Shown: positions 18,651 through 29,189 of the stretch, piece by piece
Layout of the letters: each line of letters starts with the position of its first letter
How positions within the stretch are numbered: the stretch's first letter is position 1
Origin: Candidatus Desulfobacillus denitrificans
Lineage (GTDB): Bacteria > Pseudomonadota > Gammaproteobacteria > Burkholderiales > Rhodocyclaceae
Assembly: GCA_017347485.1 (NCBI GenBank)
Contig: AP021857.1
Span: 2,585,390-2,649,389 of the forward strand
DNA length: 64,000 nt
Direction: 5' to 3'
Made by a program: the position numbers and the translations under genes
Notes under the pieces: generated by a model
The model's database searches: none
The model's input: the letters and a program-made list of their open reading frames with translations, nothing else
What the model was told of the DNA's origin: nothing

Positions 18651-20122
18651 AGCCCGAGTTCCTTCCACAATTCATCCACGCGCCGCTTCACCGATTCGTC
18701 CATGGCGATGGCGCGGCCCCATTCGCGGCTGGTTTCGCCCGGCCACTTGTTCGTCGCGTCGATGCCCATCTTGCTGCCCAGTCCCGCCACCGGCGAGGCG
18801 AAGTCGAGGTAGTCGATCGGCGTGTTCTGCGCGATCAGCGTGTCGCGCGCGGCGTCGACGCGCGTGGTCAGCGCCCACACGACTTCCTTCCAGTCGCGCA
18901 CGTCGATGTCGTCGTCGACGACGACGATGAACTTGGTGTACATGAACTGGCGCAGGAAGCTCCAGATGCCGAACATCACGCGCTTGGCGTGGCCCGGGTA
19001 CTGCTTCCTCATGCTCACCACCGCCAGGCGGTAGGAGCAGCCCTCCGGCGGCAGGTAAAAGTCGACGATCTCCGGGAACTGCTTCTGCAAGAGCGGCACG
19101 AAGACCTCGTTCAGCGCCACGCCGAGCATGGCCGGTTCGTCGGGCGGCTTGCCGGTGTAGGTGCTGTGGTAGATCGGATTGCGGCGCATCGTCATGCGCT
19201 CGACGGTGAACACCGGGAACTCGGCCTGTTCGTTGTAGTAGCCGGTGTGGTCGCCGTAGGGCCCTTCGACCGCGGTTTCATTCGGGTGAATGACGCCCTC
19301 CAGCACGATCTCGCTCGATGCCGGCACCTGCAGATCGGCGCCGAGGCACTTCACGACTTCCGTCTTGGCGCCGCGCAGGAGTCCCGCGAACTGGTATTCG
19401 GAGAGCGTGTCCGGCACCGGCGTCACCGCGCCGAGGAGGGTGGCCGGATCGGCGCCGAGCGCCACCGCGACGGGGAACGGTTCGCCCGGATGCTTGAGCG
19501 TGTGGTCGCGGAAATCCAGCGCACCGCCGCGATGCGGCAGCCAGCGCATGATGACCTTGTTGCGGCGAGGTGACCCAACTAAGACCTGCTGGCGGTAGAT
19601 GCCGAGGTTCTGGCGGCTCTTCAGCGGGCCGCGCGTGACGGTCAGGCCCCAGGTGATGAGCGGCGCCACGTCGCCCGGCCAGCAGGTCTGGATGGGCAGG
19701 CGCGACAGGTCGACGTCCTGGCCTTCCCACACCACCTCCTGGCAGGGCGCGGAGGAGACTTCCTTCGGCGCCATGTTGAGCACCTGCTTCAGCAGCGGCA
19801 GCCTGTCCCAGGCATCGCGCAGGCCGTGCGGCGGCTCGGGTTCCTTCAGCGTGGCGAGCAGGGTGCCGACTTCACGCAGGGCGGCGAGCGATTCAGCGCC
19901 CATGCCCAGCGCGACGCGGTGCGGCGTGCCGAACAGGTTGCCGAGCACCGGGATGGCGTGCCCCTTCGGCTTCTCGAACAGCAGCGCCGGCCCGCCGGCG
20001 CGCAGCACGCGGTCGCAGACCTCGGTCATTTCCAGGTGCGGGTCGATCTCGGCTTTGATGCGCTTCAGTTCGCCGAGTTGCTCCAGTTGCGCGATAAAAT
20101 CGCGCAGGTCGCGATATTTCAT
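18647..20122 (-). CDS. ubiD: 4-hydroxy-3-polyprenylbenzoate decarboxylase
   Basis: This 491-residue prenylated-FMN-dependent decarboxylase acts in ubiquinone biosynthesis. The N-terminus ([22 protein letters not shown]), [12 protein letters not shown], and the later [16 protein letters not shown] motif ([15 protein letters not shown]) with catalytic Glu in the ExxxR region ([20 protein letters not shown]) are characteristic. ATG 20122 is the family start; a TTG upstream is less likely. It requires prenyl-FMN from UbiX, which is not in this window. It is followed by the coupled DUF4870-like gene. Confidence 0.96.
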   Translation of the reverse strand: MKYRDLRDFIAQLEQLGELKRIKAEIDPHLEMTEVCDRVLRAGGPALLFEKPKGHAIPVLGNLFGTPHRVALGMGAESLAALREVGTLLATLKEPEPPHGLRDAWDRLPLLKQVLNMAPKEVSSAPCQEVVWEGQDVDLSRLPIQTCWPGDVAPLITWGLTVTRGPLKSRQNLGIYRQQVLVGSPRRNKVIMRWLPHRGGALDFRDHTLKHPGEPFPVAVALGADPATLLGAVTPVPDTLSEYQFAGLLRGAKTEVVKCLGADLQVPASSEIVLEGVIHPNETAVEGPYGDHTGYYNEQAEFPVFTVERMTMRRNPIYHSTYTGKPPDEPAMLGVALNEVFVPLLQKQFPEIVDFYLPPEGCSYRLAVVSMRKQYPGHAKRVMFGIWSFLRQFMYTKFIVVVDDDIDVRDWKEVVWALTTRVDAARDTLIAQNTPIDYLDFASPVAGLGSKMGIDATNKWPGETSREWGRAIAMDESVKRRVDELWKELGL

Positions 20123-20166
20123 GGATACGGACAAGATTGCGATGCGGCCGATTATAGGACGATAAC

Positions 20167-21072
20167 GTGGACAACCGCTGGCTCGTCGTCGCCAACCCCA
20201 TCTCCGGCCAGGGCCGGGCCATGCACCATCGGCATGAAATCGAGGCCGTGCTGCGCCGGCATGGCATCGATTACGACTTCACGGTCAGCGAGCGCCCGGG
20301 GCACGCCGTTGAACTCGTCGCGCGCGCCGTCGAGCGCGGCTGCCGGCGCGTCCTCGCCATCGGCGGCGACGGCACGGTGAACGAGTGCGCCAATGGCATC
20401 TTCCGACAGCCTGCCGCGCCGACCGACGAAGTCCTGCTCGGCGTCATGCCGATCGGCACCGGCAACGACTGGGCGCGCGGTCTGCGCCTGCCGAAGGACT
20501 ACGCCGGGGTCGCCGCGCTGATGGCCAGCGGCACGCACCGCCTGCACGACGCCGGCGTGGCGACCTTCGACCACGGCGCCACGCGGCACTTCGTCAACGT
20601 CGCCGGCCTCGGCTTCGACGCCCATGTCGTCGCGTCCCTGCCCGACCGCACGCTGGGACCGCTGGCCTATCTCGTCGGCCTGGCCAAGGGCCTGCTCTCC
20701 TACGACGCCGTGCCGCTGGGACTGACTTTTGCCGAGCGCAAGATCGACACCCGCGCCTTCGTGCTGTTCTTCGCCATCGGCCGCTACTGCGGCAACGGCA
20801 TGAACGTGGCGCCGCGCGCCGAGGCCGACGACGGCCTCTTCGACATCACGCTGGTGCAGGCGCTGTCGCGCTGGGAGGTGTTGATGAGCCTGCGCAAGCT
20901 GTTCGACGGCACCCTGCTCGAGCACCCGAAGGTGATCGCGCTGCGCGAGGCGGCGGCGCGGGTAGACGCCGGCCCGCTGCCGGTGGAGGCCGACGGCGAG
21001 CTGATCGGCCACGCGCCGGTGCGCTTCTCGATCCTGCCGCGCGCGCTGCGCGTGCTCGCCCCGCCGAAATAA
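20167..21072 (+). CDS. YegS/BmrU-like lipid (diacylglycerol) kinase
   Basis: This 301-residue protein has the DAGK catalytic fold: NPISGQGRA near the N-terminus, the ATP-binding GGDGTVNE (about residues 60-67), and [10 protein letters not shown] (about 98-107). It begins at GTG 20167 ([11 protein letters not shown]). It is divergent from ubiD with about 44 bp between them. It should phosphorylate a lipid such as diacylglycerol; the true substrate is unknown. It contains motif copy 3, encoding AVPLGLTF. Confidence 0.88.
   Translation: MDNRWLVVANPISGQGRAMHHRHEIEAVLRRHGIDYDFTVSERPGHAVELVARAVERGCRRVLAIGGDGTVNECANGIFRQPAAPTDEVLLGVMPIGTGNDWARGLRLPKDYAGVAALMASGTHRLHDAGVATFDHGATRHFVNVAGLGFDAHVVASLPDRTLGPLAYLVGLAKGLLSYDAVPLGLTFAERKIDTRAFVLFFAIGRYCGNGMNVAPRAEADDGLFDITLVQALSRWEVLMSLRKLFDGTLLEHPKVIALREAAARVDAGPLPVEADGELIGHAPVRFSILPRALRVLAPPK
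20706..20729 (-). repeat. Bipartite motif copy 3
   Basis: Exact match on the minus strand (plus strand reads CGCCGT-N8-GACTGACTTT). It lies inside the lipid kinase gene and encodes A-V-P-L-G-L-T-F. Confidence 0.9.
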
Positions 21073-21231
21073 TCCGACGCAAACGACGCGAAGCTGCTAC
21101 ACTGCGCGCCGCGCTGGCCTTCCATCAGTCTGTCTGCCGCGCGCCGCGCAGTTCTCTTCGCGTCCTATCCCCCAACGAGATCCCGCCCAGACTGATCGCC
21201 GCCACGGCGAGGCAGATCCAGGTACTACAAC

Positions 21232-22569
21232 ATGCAATTCACCGAACTCGGCCTGCGCGCCGAAATCCTTCGCGCCATCGCCGAAGAAGGCTACACCGAG
21301 CCGACGCCGATCCAGGCCAAGGCGATTCCCGTCGTGCTCGCCGGCCGCGACCTGATGGCCGCCGCCCAGACCGGCACCGGCAAGACCGCCGGCTTCACCC
21401 TGCCCATCCTGCAGCTGCTGAGCACGCGGCAGGCAGCGCAGCGCGGCAAGCCGCGCGTGCTGGTGCTGACGCCGACGCGCGAACTCGCCGCCCAGGTCGA
21501 GGAGAGCGTGCGCACCTACGGCCATTTTCTGCCGCTGAAGTCGACGCTGATCTTCGGCGGCGTCGGCATGGGCCCGCAGATCAAGGCGCTGAAGGCCGGC
21601 GTCGACATCCTGGTGGCGACCCCGGGCCGCCTGCTCGACCACGTCGGCCAGAAGACCGCCGACCTCTCCGCCGTCGAGATCCTCGTGCTGGACGAGGCCG
21701 ACCGCATGCTCGACATGGGCTTCATCCACGACATCCGCAAGGTTCTCGCGCTGGTGCCGCAGCAGAAGCAGACGCTGCTCTTCTCCGCCACCTTCTCCGA
21801 CGAGATCCGCGGCCTCGCCAACGGCCTGCTGCGCGACCCGCAGCTGGTCGAGGTGGCGCCGCGCAACGCCACCGCCGACCTGGTCAGCCAGCGCGTCTAT
21901 CCCGTCGACAAGGCGCGCAAGCGCGAGCTGCTGATCAAGCTCATCGACGACCACCACTGGCACCAGGTGCTGGTGTTCACGCGCACCAAGCACGGCGCCA
22001 ACACCCTGGCCGAGAAGCTCGACAAGGCCGGCATCAGCGCGGCGGCGATCCACGGCAACAAGAGCCAGAACGCGCGCACGCGTGCGCTGGCCGACTTCAA
22101 GAGCCTGAAATTGAACGTGCTGGTCGCCACCGACATCGCCGCGCGCGGCCTGGACATCGACCAGCTGCCGCACGTGGTGAACTTCGAGCTGCCCAACGTG
22201 CCTGAGGATTACGTGCACCGCATCGGCCGCACCGGCCGCGCCGGCGCCAGCGGCCATGCCGTGTCGCTGGTCTGCGTGGACGAGCACGGCCTGCTGCGCG
22301 ACATCGAGCGCCTGCTGAAGAAGCCGATCGAGAAGATCGTGCTGCCCGGCTTCGAACCCGACCCGAGCATCCGCCCGGAACCGATCGAGAACGGCCAGCG
22401 CGCGCAAGGACAACGCCCGGGCCAGCGCGGCGGCCAGCCGCAGCGGGGCCAGCGCCCGGGCAACAAGCCGGCCAAGGCCGCGTTGCCCCGGCCGGGCCAG
22501 CCGCCGCAGCGCGGCGCGCCCGCGCGCAGCAATGCCGCCCGGCATCATTCCGGCTCGCGCCACCGCTGA
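21232..22569 (+). CDS. rhlE: DEAD-box ATP-dependent RNA helicase
   Basis: This 445-residue helicase has all the family motifs: Q motif ([10 protein letters not shown]), [10 protein letters not shown], Ia [25 protein letters not shown], and [13 protein letters not shown] basic Gly/Gln/Arg/Pro-rich tail follows (about 385-445), probably binding RNA. It is likely to act in ribosome assembly or mRNA turnover, as for RhlE. Single gene with its own promoter. Confidence 0.93.
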   Translation: MQFTELGLRAEILRAIAEEGYTEPTPIQAKAIPVVLAGRDLMAAAQTGTGKTAGFTLPILQLLSTRQAAQRGKPRVLVLTPTRELAAQVEESVRTYGHFLPLKSTLIFGGVGMGPQIKALKAGVDILVATPGRLLDHVGQKTADLSAVEILVLDEADRMLDMGFIHDIRKVLALVPQQKQTLLFSATFSDEIRGLANGLLRDPQLVEVAPRNATADLVSQRVYPVDKARKRELLIKLIDDHHWHQVLVFTRTKHGANTLAEKLDKAGISAAAIHGNKSQNARTRALADFKSLKLNVLVATDIAARGLDIDQLPHVVNFELPNVPEDYVHRIGRTGRAGASGHAVSLVCVDEHGLLRDIERLLKKPIEKIVLPGFEPDPSIRPEPIENGQRAQGQRPGQRGGQPQRGQRPGNKPAKAALPRPGQPPQRGAPARSNAARHHSGSRHR

Positions 22570-22646
22570 GCAACACACCGCTGAGCGGCCCTTTTCAGTT
22601 CGCGCAAAAGGCCTTAGAGTTGGCGCGTCCCCATTCCGCCACGGCC

Positions 22647-23255
22647 ATGAGCGAAAACGTCTCGCCGCCGATCAGCATCCGCACCCTCGCCGCCGGCGAG
22701 CGCGAGGCAATCGAGCGCTTCTTCCTCGAGGAGATGGACGACATCTCGCTCTACTGGCGCTTCTTCCGCACCATGACGCCGATGACGGTGCATGCCTACG
22801 TGGCGCAGATGCGCTTCGACAACGGCTGCGTCGTCTTCGGCGCCTTCTACGGCGAGCGCCTGGTCGGCGTGGCCGAGCTCTCCGCCATTCCCGGCAGCGA
22901 GATGTGCGCGGAGAACCGGCCGGGTTCGCTTTCCTGCGCCGAACTCGGCATCGCCGTTTCCAACCAGCTTCATCACAAGGGCGTCGGCCGCGCGCTGCTC
23001 GACTACCTGCTGCGCCACGGCTGGTCGCGCGGCCTGAAGCGCATCCAGCTCTCCAGCCTGCACGACAACCGCCCCATGCTGAAACTGGCGGAACGCCTCG
23101 GCTTCAAGCCGCTGCGCGAGGAATCCGGCGAGGTCATCATGCAGGCGCTGCGCCCCGCCGACTGGCCGCAGGCGATGCCCCTGCAGCCGCTGTCCGCCGC
23201 CGCCGACAGCGCCGTGACCTGCACGGCAAGGGCCGCCAACGTCCGCTGCCGTTGA
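22647..23255 (+). CDS. GNAT-family N-acetyltransferase
   Basis: This 202-residue protein has the GNAT acetyl-CoA-binding fold: VGVAELSAIPG, then LGIAVSNQLHHKGVGRALLDYLLRHG (Q/RxxGxG/A signature in HKGVGRA), and NRPMLKLAERLGFK. ATG 22647 fits the conserved start better than the upstream TTG. It resembles the acetyltransferase domain of Pat-type protein acetylases, but the substrate cannot be told. It is independent of its neighbours. Confidence 0.82.
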   Translation: MSENVSPPISIRTLAAGEREAIERFFLEEMDDISLYWRFFRTMTPMTVHAYVAQMRFDNGCVVFGAFYGERLVGVAELSAIPGSEMCAENRPGSLSCAELGIAVSNQLHHKGVGRALLDYLLRHGWSRGLKRIQLSSLHDNRPMLKLAERLGFKPLREESGEVIMQALRPADWPQAMPLQPLSAAADSAVTCTARAANVRCR

Positions 23256-23380
23256 GCCTGTTGCTGCACTCAGAGCGCTTTTCCTGGCGATTGGGCTAGA
23301 ATAGTCCCTAGGTGCAAAATGGATATGCGCGAGCAATGCGCAATCGCCCCGGCCGCCCAATTTTCAGGAGGAAATGGATC

Positions 23381-23887
23381 ATGTTTGGCTTATTCAGGAA
23401 AAAGGAAGAACAAAAACCTGCGCCAGAGGCCGCTCCCGCGCCAGCAACTACGGGTGGAATCCAGTTCCATCCTGAATTGATCAAGGAACTCGTCGGCGAT
23501 CACCACCGGCTGCTCCAGCTCCACGGCGGAATCAAGGAATATTTCGCCCGCCGCGATCTGGCGACGGTCTCGGGCCAGATGAAGGAGTTCGGTGTTCTGT
23601 TGCGCAACCATCTGCTCACCGAAAACATGCGCCTGTACATCTATCTGCAGCAAAGGATGGCCGGGGACGAAATCAATACGACGCTCGTGCGCTCCTTCCG
23701 CAAGGAGATGGACGGCATCGCCAAGACCGCCCTCGATTTCCTGGACAAATACAACGAGATAGAGAAAAAATCCGAAGCGGAACTCGCGTCGTTCGTGCCG
23801 GAATTCGATCGGATCGGCAGCGTCGTCAATGCGCGCATGAGGCGGGAGGAAGAAACGCTATATCCGCTCTACGCGGCAAGCTACTGA
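23381..23887 (+). CDS. Hemerythrin-like di-iron protein
   Basis: This 168-residue cytosolic protein has an N-terminal Lys/Ala/Pro-rich linker and a four-helix hemerythrin-like domain. Candidate iron ligands are His in GDHHRLLQLHG, His and Glu in RNHLLTEN, and Glu/Tyr in REEETLYPLY. Such domains sense or carry O2 or NO, or store iron. ATG 23381 follows a strong CAGGAGG ribosome site; the frame is open upstream. It is a single gene before the formate dehydrogenase operon. Confidence 0.78.
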   Translation: MFGLFRKKEEQKPAPEAAPAPATTGGIQFHPELIKELVGDHHRLLQLHGGIKEYFARRDLATVSGQMKEFGVLLRNHLLTENMRLYIYLQQRMAGDEINTTLVRSFRKEMDGIAKTALDFLDKYNEIEKKSEAELASFVPEFDRIGSVVNARMRREEETLYPLYAASY

Positions 23888-24065
23888 GCGCCTCGCGGGC
23901 GGGAACCTTCCCGCGCGCACCTGCAACGTCAAGCACTCCCCCTGCCCCGGCAGAACGCATCCAGGCCATCTGAATGCGCAACGGACCGATGCCGCCGGAA
24001 ATTCCGCGTTCGTCATAGGTATTTCCCCCACTTCCATTTGGCTCCCGGCTGCGGTAGAAAGCTGC

Positions 24066-24536
24066 ATGGATGCCTCCCTGAACGCCGAGCTTTCGGCTCT
24101 CCTCGATGCCCACCGCGACCGCCCCGGCGCCCTCTTGCCGGTGCTGCATGCCGTACAGGACGCGCTGGGCCACATTCCGCCGGCGGCAGTGCCCATTATC
24201 GCTCGCGCGCTGAACCTGTCGCGCGCCGAGGTGCATGGCGTGATCGGCTTCTACCGCCATTTCCGCAGCCGCGCGCCGGGCCGCCACGTCGTGCAGGTCT
24301 GCCGCGCCGAGGCCTGCCAGGCGGTCGGCGCGCTCGAGCTCGAGGCGCACGCCCGGCGGGCGCTCGGCTGCGGCTTCCACGCAACCTGCGCCGACGGCAG
24401 CGTTACGCTCGAGCCGGTGTATTGCCTGGGCAACTGCGCCTGCGGCCCGTCCGTGCGGGTGGACGACGAGATCGTCGGCCGCGTCGACGCGCGCCGCTTC
24501 GACGAGCTGCTCGCCGAGCTGCGGGACGCGCCATGA
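24066..24536 (+). CDS. fdsG: NAD-dependent formate dehydrogenase, gamma subunit
   Basis: This 156-residue NuoE-like subunit carries one [2Fe-2S] cluster, with ligands Cys79, Cys84, Cys120 and Cys124. It transfers electrons inside the soluble molybdenum formate dehydrogenase that oxidises formate to CO2 with NAD+. It is the first gene of the operon; its TGA overlaps the next ATG (ATGA). Confidence 0.93.
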   Translation: MDASLNAELSALLDAHRDRPGALLPVLHAVQDALGHIPPAAVPIIARALNLSRAEVHGVIGFYRHFRSRAPGRHVVQVCRAEACQAVGALELEAHARRALGCGFHATCADGSVTLEPVYCLGNCACGPSVRVDDEIVGRVDARRFDELLAELRDAP

Positions 24537-26083
24537 GCCGCGTCTTCGTTTCACTCGACACCAGCGCGCTGGCGCTCGGCGCCGAGCGCGTCGCGCAGGC
24601 CATCGCCGCCGAGGCGAAGCAGCGCGGCGCCGCCGTGGAAATCGTTCGCAACGGCTCGCGCGGCCTCTTCTGGCTCGAGCCGCTGGTGGAAGTCGAGGCC
24701 GGCGGACAGCGCCTCGCCTACGGCCCGGTGGCGCCGCGGGACGTCGCCTCGCTTTTCGAGGCCGGCTTCCTCGCCGGCGGCGCGCACGCGCTGGCGCTCG
24801 GGCCGACGCAGGACATTGCCTATCTCGCCCGGCAGGAGCGGCTGACCTTCGCCCGCGTCGGCCTCACCGATCCGCTCAGCCTCGACGACTACCGCGCCCA
24901 CGGCGGCTGGCGCGGACTGGAGAACGCGCTCGCGCTGGCGCCGGCCGCCATCGTGCGCGAAGTCACCGACTCCGGCCTGCGCGGGCGCGGCGGCGCCGCC
25001 TTCCCCGCCGGCACCAAGTGGGAAACGGTGCGCGGCGCCGGGGCGGAGCAAAAATACATCGTTTGCAACGCCGACGAAGGCGACTCGGGCACCTTCTCCG
25101 ACCGCATGCTGATGGAGGGCGACCCCTTCTGCCTGATCGAGGGCATGGCCATCGCCGGCCTCGCCGTCGGGGCGACACAAGGCTACCTCTACCTGCGCTC
25201 GGAATACCCTCAGGCGGCGCGCATCCTGGCCGCCGCCATCGCCAAGGCGCGCGAGGCGGGCTGGCTCGGCGCCGACGTCGGCGGCTCGGGCCGCGCTTTC
25301 GACATCGAGTTGCGCCTCGGCGCCGGGGCCTACATCTGCGGCGAGGAGACCGCGCTGCTGGAAAGCCTGGAAGGACGGCGCGGCATCGTGCGCGCCAAGC
25401 CGCCGCTGCCGGCGCTGGCGGGGCTGTTCGGCCGGCCGACGGCGGTAAACAACGTCATGACGCTGGCCGCGGCGCCGCTGATCCTCGAGCGCGGCGCGGC
25501 GTACTACCGCGACTACGGCATGGGCCGCTCGCGCGGCACCCTGCCCTTCCAGCTCGCCGGCAACATCCGCCACGGCGGGCTGGTGGAGAAGGCCTTCGGC
25601 GTGACGCTCAACGAACTGCTGCACGACTTCGGCGGCGGCACGCTGAGCGGCCGGCCGATCCGCGCCGTGCAGGTCGGCGGCCCGCTCGGCGCCTGGATAC
25701 CGCCCGCGCAGTTCGACGTGCCGCTCGACTACGAGCGCTATGGCGAGATCGGCGCCATGCTCGGCCACGGCGGCATCGTCGTCTTCGACGACAGCGTCAA
25801 CATGCTGCGGATGGCGCGCCATGCCATGGAATTCTGCGCCGAGGAATCCTGCGGCAAGTGCACGCCCTGCCGCATCGGCTCGACGCGCGGCGTCGAGGTG
25901 CTCGACCGTGTCGCCGCCAACCGCGACCGCGAGGCGCAGCTCGCCCTGCTCGACTCGCTCTGCGACACCCTGCTGCACGGCTCGGCCTGCGCGCTCGGCG
26001 GCATGACGCCCTATCCCGTCCTCTCCGCGCTCAGGCATTTTCCCGAAGACTTCGGCATCGGATCACAGGACCACGCGCCATGA
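24533..26083 (+). CDS. fdsB: NAD-dependent formate dehydrogenase, beta subunit
   Basis: This 516-residue NuoF-like subunit has an N-terminal thioredoxin-like [2Fe-2S]-type domain remnant (about 1-100), the NADH/FMN region (GLRGRGGAAFPAGTKW, then NADEGDSGTFSDR), and a [4Fe-4S] site in ESCGKCTPCRIGSTRG. It is the NAD+-reducing module. ATG 24533 overlaps the fdsG stop, and its own TGA overlaps fdsA, both as ATGA. Confidence 0.95.
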   Translation: MSRVFVSLDTSALALGAERVAQAIAAEAKQRGAAVEIVRNGSRGLFWLEPLVEVEAGGQRLAYGPVAPRDVASLFEAGFLAGGAHALALGPTQDIAYLARQERLTFARVGLTDPLSLDDYRAHGGWRGLENALALAPAAIVREVTDSGLRGRGGAAFPAGTKWETVRGAGAEQKYIVCNADEGDSGTFSDRMLMEGDPFCLIEGMAIAGLAVGATQGYLYLRSEYPQAARILAAAIAKAREAGWLGADVGGSGRAFDIELRLGAGAYICGEETALLESLEGRRGIVRAKPPLPALAGLFGRPTAVNNVMTLAAAPLILERGAAYYRDYGMGRSRGTLPFQLAGNIRHGGLVEKAFGVTLNELLHDFGGGTLSGRPIRAVQVGGPLGAWIPPAQFDVPLDYERYGEIGAMLGHGGIVVFDDSVNMLRMARHAMEFCAEESCGKCTPCRIGSTRGVEVLDRVAANRDREAQLALLDSLCDTLLHGSACALGGMTPYPVLSALRHFPEDFGIGSQDHAP

Positions 26084-28941
26084 AGCAGATCTGCGACATC
26101 GACCACGGCACGCCCGCCAGCACCTCGGCGGAACGGGTGACGCTCACCATCGACGGCTGCAGCGTCACCGTGCCGGCCGGCACTTCGCTGATGCGCGCCG
26201 CCAGCGAGATGGGCAATTCCATCCCCAAGCTGTGCGCCAGCGACAGCCTCAAGCCCTTCGGCTCCTGTCGCCTGTGCCTCGTCGAGATCGAGGGCCGGCG
26301 CGGCTATCCGGCTTCCTGCACGACGCCGGCGGAAGCCGGCATGGTGGTGCGCACGCAGTCGGAGAAGCTGGCCGAGCTGCGCCGCGGCGTCATGGAGCTG
26401 TATGTCTCCGACCATCCGCTCGACTGCCTCACCTGCCCGGCCAACGGCAACTGCGAGCTGCAGACCGCCGCCGGCAGGGTCGGCCTGCGCGAGGTGCGCT
26501 ACGGGGCGGGCGCCAACCACCACGACGCCGCCAGCCGGCGGCCGGCGGACGCGTCGAATCCCTACTTCGCCTACGACCCGGCCAAATGCATCGTGTGCAC
26601 GCGCTGCGTGCGCGCCTGCGACGACATCCAGGGCACGTTCGCCCTGACCATCGCCGGCCGCGGCTTCGCTTCGCGCATGGTGGCCGGCGAGGACCAGCCC
26701 TACCTCGAATCCGAGTGCGTCTCCTGCGGCGCCTGCGTCGCCGCCTGCCCGACCGGCTCGCTGATGGAAAAGTCCCTCATCGCGCGCGGCCAGGCGCACG
26801 GCAGCACCGTCACCACCTGCGCCTACTGCGGCGTCGGTTGCGCGCTCAAGGTGGAGACCCAGGGCAGCGAGATCGTGCGCATCGTGCCGCACGAGGCGGG
26901 CGGCGCCAACCGCGGCCACGCCTGCGTCAAGGGCCGCTTCGCCTGGGGCTACGCCACCCACCGCGACCGCATCGCGAAGCCGATGATCCGCGCCGGCATC
27001 GGCGAGCCTTGGCGCGAAGTGAGCTGGGAGGAGGCCCTGAATCGCGCCGCCAGCGAGTTGCGCCGCATCCAGGCGAAACACGGCCGCAATGCCGTCGGCG
27101 GCATCACCTCCTCGCGCTGCACCAACGAGGAAACCTATCTGGTGCAGAAGCTGATGCGGGCGGCGCTGGGCACCAACAACGTCGACACCTGCGCCCGCGT
27201 CTGCCATTCGCCGACCGGCTACGGCCTCAAGCAGACGCTGGGCGAGGCGGCCGGCACCCAGGCCTTCGATTCCATCGCGCATGCCGACGTGGTGATGCTG
27301 ATCGGCGCCAATTCGACGGCCGCCCATCCGGTGTTCGCCTCGCGCCTGAAGCAGCGCCTGCGCCGGGGCGCCAGGCTGATCGTCATCGATCCGCGCGGCA
27401 TCGAGCTGGCGCGCTCGCCGCATATCGCGGCGGACTGGCACCTCAAGCTGCGGCCCGGCACCAACGTCGCCGTGCTCAACGCGCTGGCCCACGTCATCGT
27501 CACCGAAGGGCTGGTCGACGAGGGCTTCGTGCGCGAACGCTGCGAGATCGATTCCTTCGAGGCCTGGCGCGACTTCGTCGCCCGGCCGGAGAACTCGCCC
27601 GAGGCGATGGCCGCCGTCAGCGGCGTGCCGGCCGAGGCGGTGCGCGGCGCCGCGCGCCTCTATGCGCAGGCCGGCAACGCGGCGATCTACTACGGCCTCG
27701 GCGTCACCGAGCACAGCCAGGGCTCGACCGCCGTCATGGCCATCGCCGCGCTGGCCATGGCCACCGGCAACATCGGCCGCGAGGGCGTCGGCGTCAATCC
27801 GCTGCGCGGCCAGAACAACGTGCAGGGCGCCGGCGACATGGGCTCCTTCCCGCACGAGTTTACCGGCTACCGCCACGTCGGCGACGACGCGGTGCGCGCC
27901 GCCTTCGAGGCCGAGTGGGGCGCCGCGCTCGATCCCGAGCCGGGACTGCGCCTGCCCAACATGCTGGAGGCGGCGCACGAGGGCGCCTTGCGCGCCCTCT
28001 ACATCCAGGGCGAGGATATCGTCCAGTCCGACCCCAACTCGCAGCACGTCGCCGCGGCGCTGCAGGCGATGGAATGCGTCATCGTCCAGGACCTCTTCCT
28101 CAACGAGACGGCGCACTACGCCCACGTCTTCCTGCCCGGCTCGAGCTTCCTCGAGAAGGATGGCACCTTCACGAATTCCGAGCGGCGCATCTCGCCGGTG
28201 CGCCAGGTAATGCCGCCGCTCGGCGGCATGGCCGACTGGCAGGTGACCCAGGCGCTGGCCAACGCGCTCGGCTACCCGATGCGCTACGGCCATCCGGCCG
28301 AGATCATGGACGAGATCGCGCGGCTGACGCCGACCTTCCGCGGTGTCAGCCACGAGAAGCTCGAGCGTTTTGGCAGCCTGCAGTGGCCGTGCACCGAGGA
28401 CGCGTCAGCAGGCACCCCGACCATGCACGTCGGCAGCTTCGTGCGCGGCAAGGGCCGCTTCCTGCCGACGCCCTACGTGGCGACTTCCGAGAAGGCCGGC
28501 CCGCGTTTCCCGCTGCTGCTCACCACCGGGCGCATCCTCTCGCAGTACAACGTCGGCACGCAGACGCGGCGCACCGGCAACAACGCCTGGTACAAGGAGG
28601 ACCTGATCGAGATCCACCCGCACGATGCCGCGGAACGCAACATCCGCGACGGCGACTGGGTCGGCGTGGCCAGCCGCGCCGGCGAGACCGTGCTGCGCGC
28701 CACCGTCACGGAGCGCGTGCAGCCGGGCGTGTGCTACACCACCTTCCACTTCCCCGAGAGCGGCGCCAACGTGCTCACCACCGACAACTCCGACTGGGCC
28801 ACCAACTGCCCCGAGTACAAGGTGACGGCGGTGCAGGTGGTGCGCGTGACGCAACCCTCCGCATGGCAGCAACGGCGCCGCCGCTTCGCCGAGGAGCAGG
28901 CGCGCCTCAGGCCGAAGGCGGAACACGTGAGCGAGGCATGA
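26080..28941 (+). CDS. fdsA: NAD-dependent formate dehydrogenase, alpha (Mo/W) subunit
   Basis: This 953-residue catalytic subunit has an N-terminal [2Fe-2S] domain (CGSCRLC-type: FGSCRLCLVEIEG), a His/Cys [4Fe-4S] region (CLTCPANGNCEL), two 4Fe-4S clusters (CIVCTRCVRAC and CVSCGACVAACP), then the bis-MGD formate dehydrogenase core with TCAYCGVGCALK. The Mo/W ligand is a Cys in ARVCHSPTGYG, not selenocysteine. The C-terminal molybdopterin-binding domain follows. It oxidises the formate released by Fhc. The FdhD/FdsC sulfurtransferase needed for activation is not in this operon. Confidence 0.96.
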   Translation: MKQICDIDHGTPASTSAERVTLTIDGCSVTVPAGTSLMRAASEMGNSIPKLCASDSLKPFGSCRLCLVEIEGRRGYPASCTTPAEAGMVVRTQSEKLAELRRGVMELYVSDHPLDCLTCPANGNCELQTAAGRVGLREVRYGAGANHHDAASRRPADASNPYFAYDPAKCIVCTRCVRACDDIQGTFALTIAGRGFASRMVAGEDQPYLESECVSCGACVAACPTGSLMEKSLIARGQAHGSTVTTCAYCGVGCALKVETQGSEIVRIVPHEAGGANRGHACVKGRFAWGYATHRDRIAKPMIRAGIGEPWREVSWEEALNRAASELRRIQAKHGRNAVGGITSSRCTNEETYLVQKLMRAALGTNNVDTCARVCHSPTGYGLKQTLGEAAGTQAFDSIAHADVVMLIGANSTAAHPVFASRLKQRLRRGARLIVIDPRGIELARSPHIAADWHLKLRPGTNVAVLNALAHVIVTEGLVDEGFVRERCEIDSFEAWRDFVARPENSPEAMAAVSGVPAEAVRGAARLYAQAGNAAIYYGLGVTEHSQGSTAVMAIAALAMATGNIGREGVGVNPLRGQNNVQGAGDMGSFPHEFTGYRHVGDDAVRAAFEAEWGAALDPEPGLRLPNMLEAAHEGALRALYIQGEDIVQSDPNSQHVAAALQAMECVIVQDLFLNETAHYAHVFLPGSSFLEKDGTFTNSERRISPVRQVMPPLGGMADWQVTQALANALGYPMRYGHPAEIMDEIARLTPTFRGVSHEKLERFGSLQWPCTEDASAGTPTMHVGSFVRGKGRFLPTPYVATSEKAGPRFPLLLTTGRILSQYNVGTQTRRTGNNAWYKEDLIEIHPHDAAERNIRDGDWVGVASRAGETVLRATVTERVQPGVCYTTFHFPESGANVLTTDNSDWATNCPEYKVTAVQVVRVTQPSAWQQRRRRFAEEQARLRPKAEHVSEA

Positions 28942-29150
28942 AGATCGACTACCTTCTCAAGATGGCCAACCAGATCGCCGCCGGCTTCGCCGCGACGCCA
29001 GACGAGGCCGCCGCCAGCCGCGAGGTCGCCGGCCACCTCAGGCGCTTCTGGGCGCCGCAGATGCGCCGCCAGCTCGTGGAGCATGTCGACAGCCGGCGCG
29101 GCGAGGGCTTGTCCGAGCTCGTCATCCGGGCCGTCGGCGATTTGCGCTGA
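28938..29150 (+). CDS. fdsD: Formate dehydrogenase delta subunit
   Basis: This 70-residue protein (MKIDYLLKMANQIAAGF, RRFWAPQMRRQL) matches FdsD, an accessory subunit that stabilises the complex. ATG 28938 overlaps the fdsA stop as ATGA. It is the last gene of the operon. Confidence 0.9.
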   Translation: MKIDYLLKMANQIAAGFAATPDEAAASREVAGHLRRFWAPQMRRQLVEHVDSRRGEGLSELVIRAVGDLR

Positions 29151-29189
29151 CAGCGCCGCCGCTCCGGCCGCGCCGGCGCGGGCAAGGAC

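Noticed and set aside
24038..24062. TTGGCTCCCGGCTGCGG before fdsG as a sigma-54 promoter
   Set aside because: The spacing is GG-N9-GC, one base short of the required N10.
25018..29150. Long frames of over 900 codons overlapping fdsB and fdsA
   Set aside because: They are out-of-frame readings of the fds genes with Arg/Ala/Pro-rich sequence, a normal effect of high G+C.
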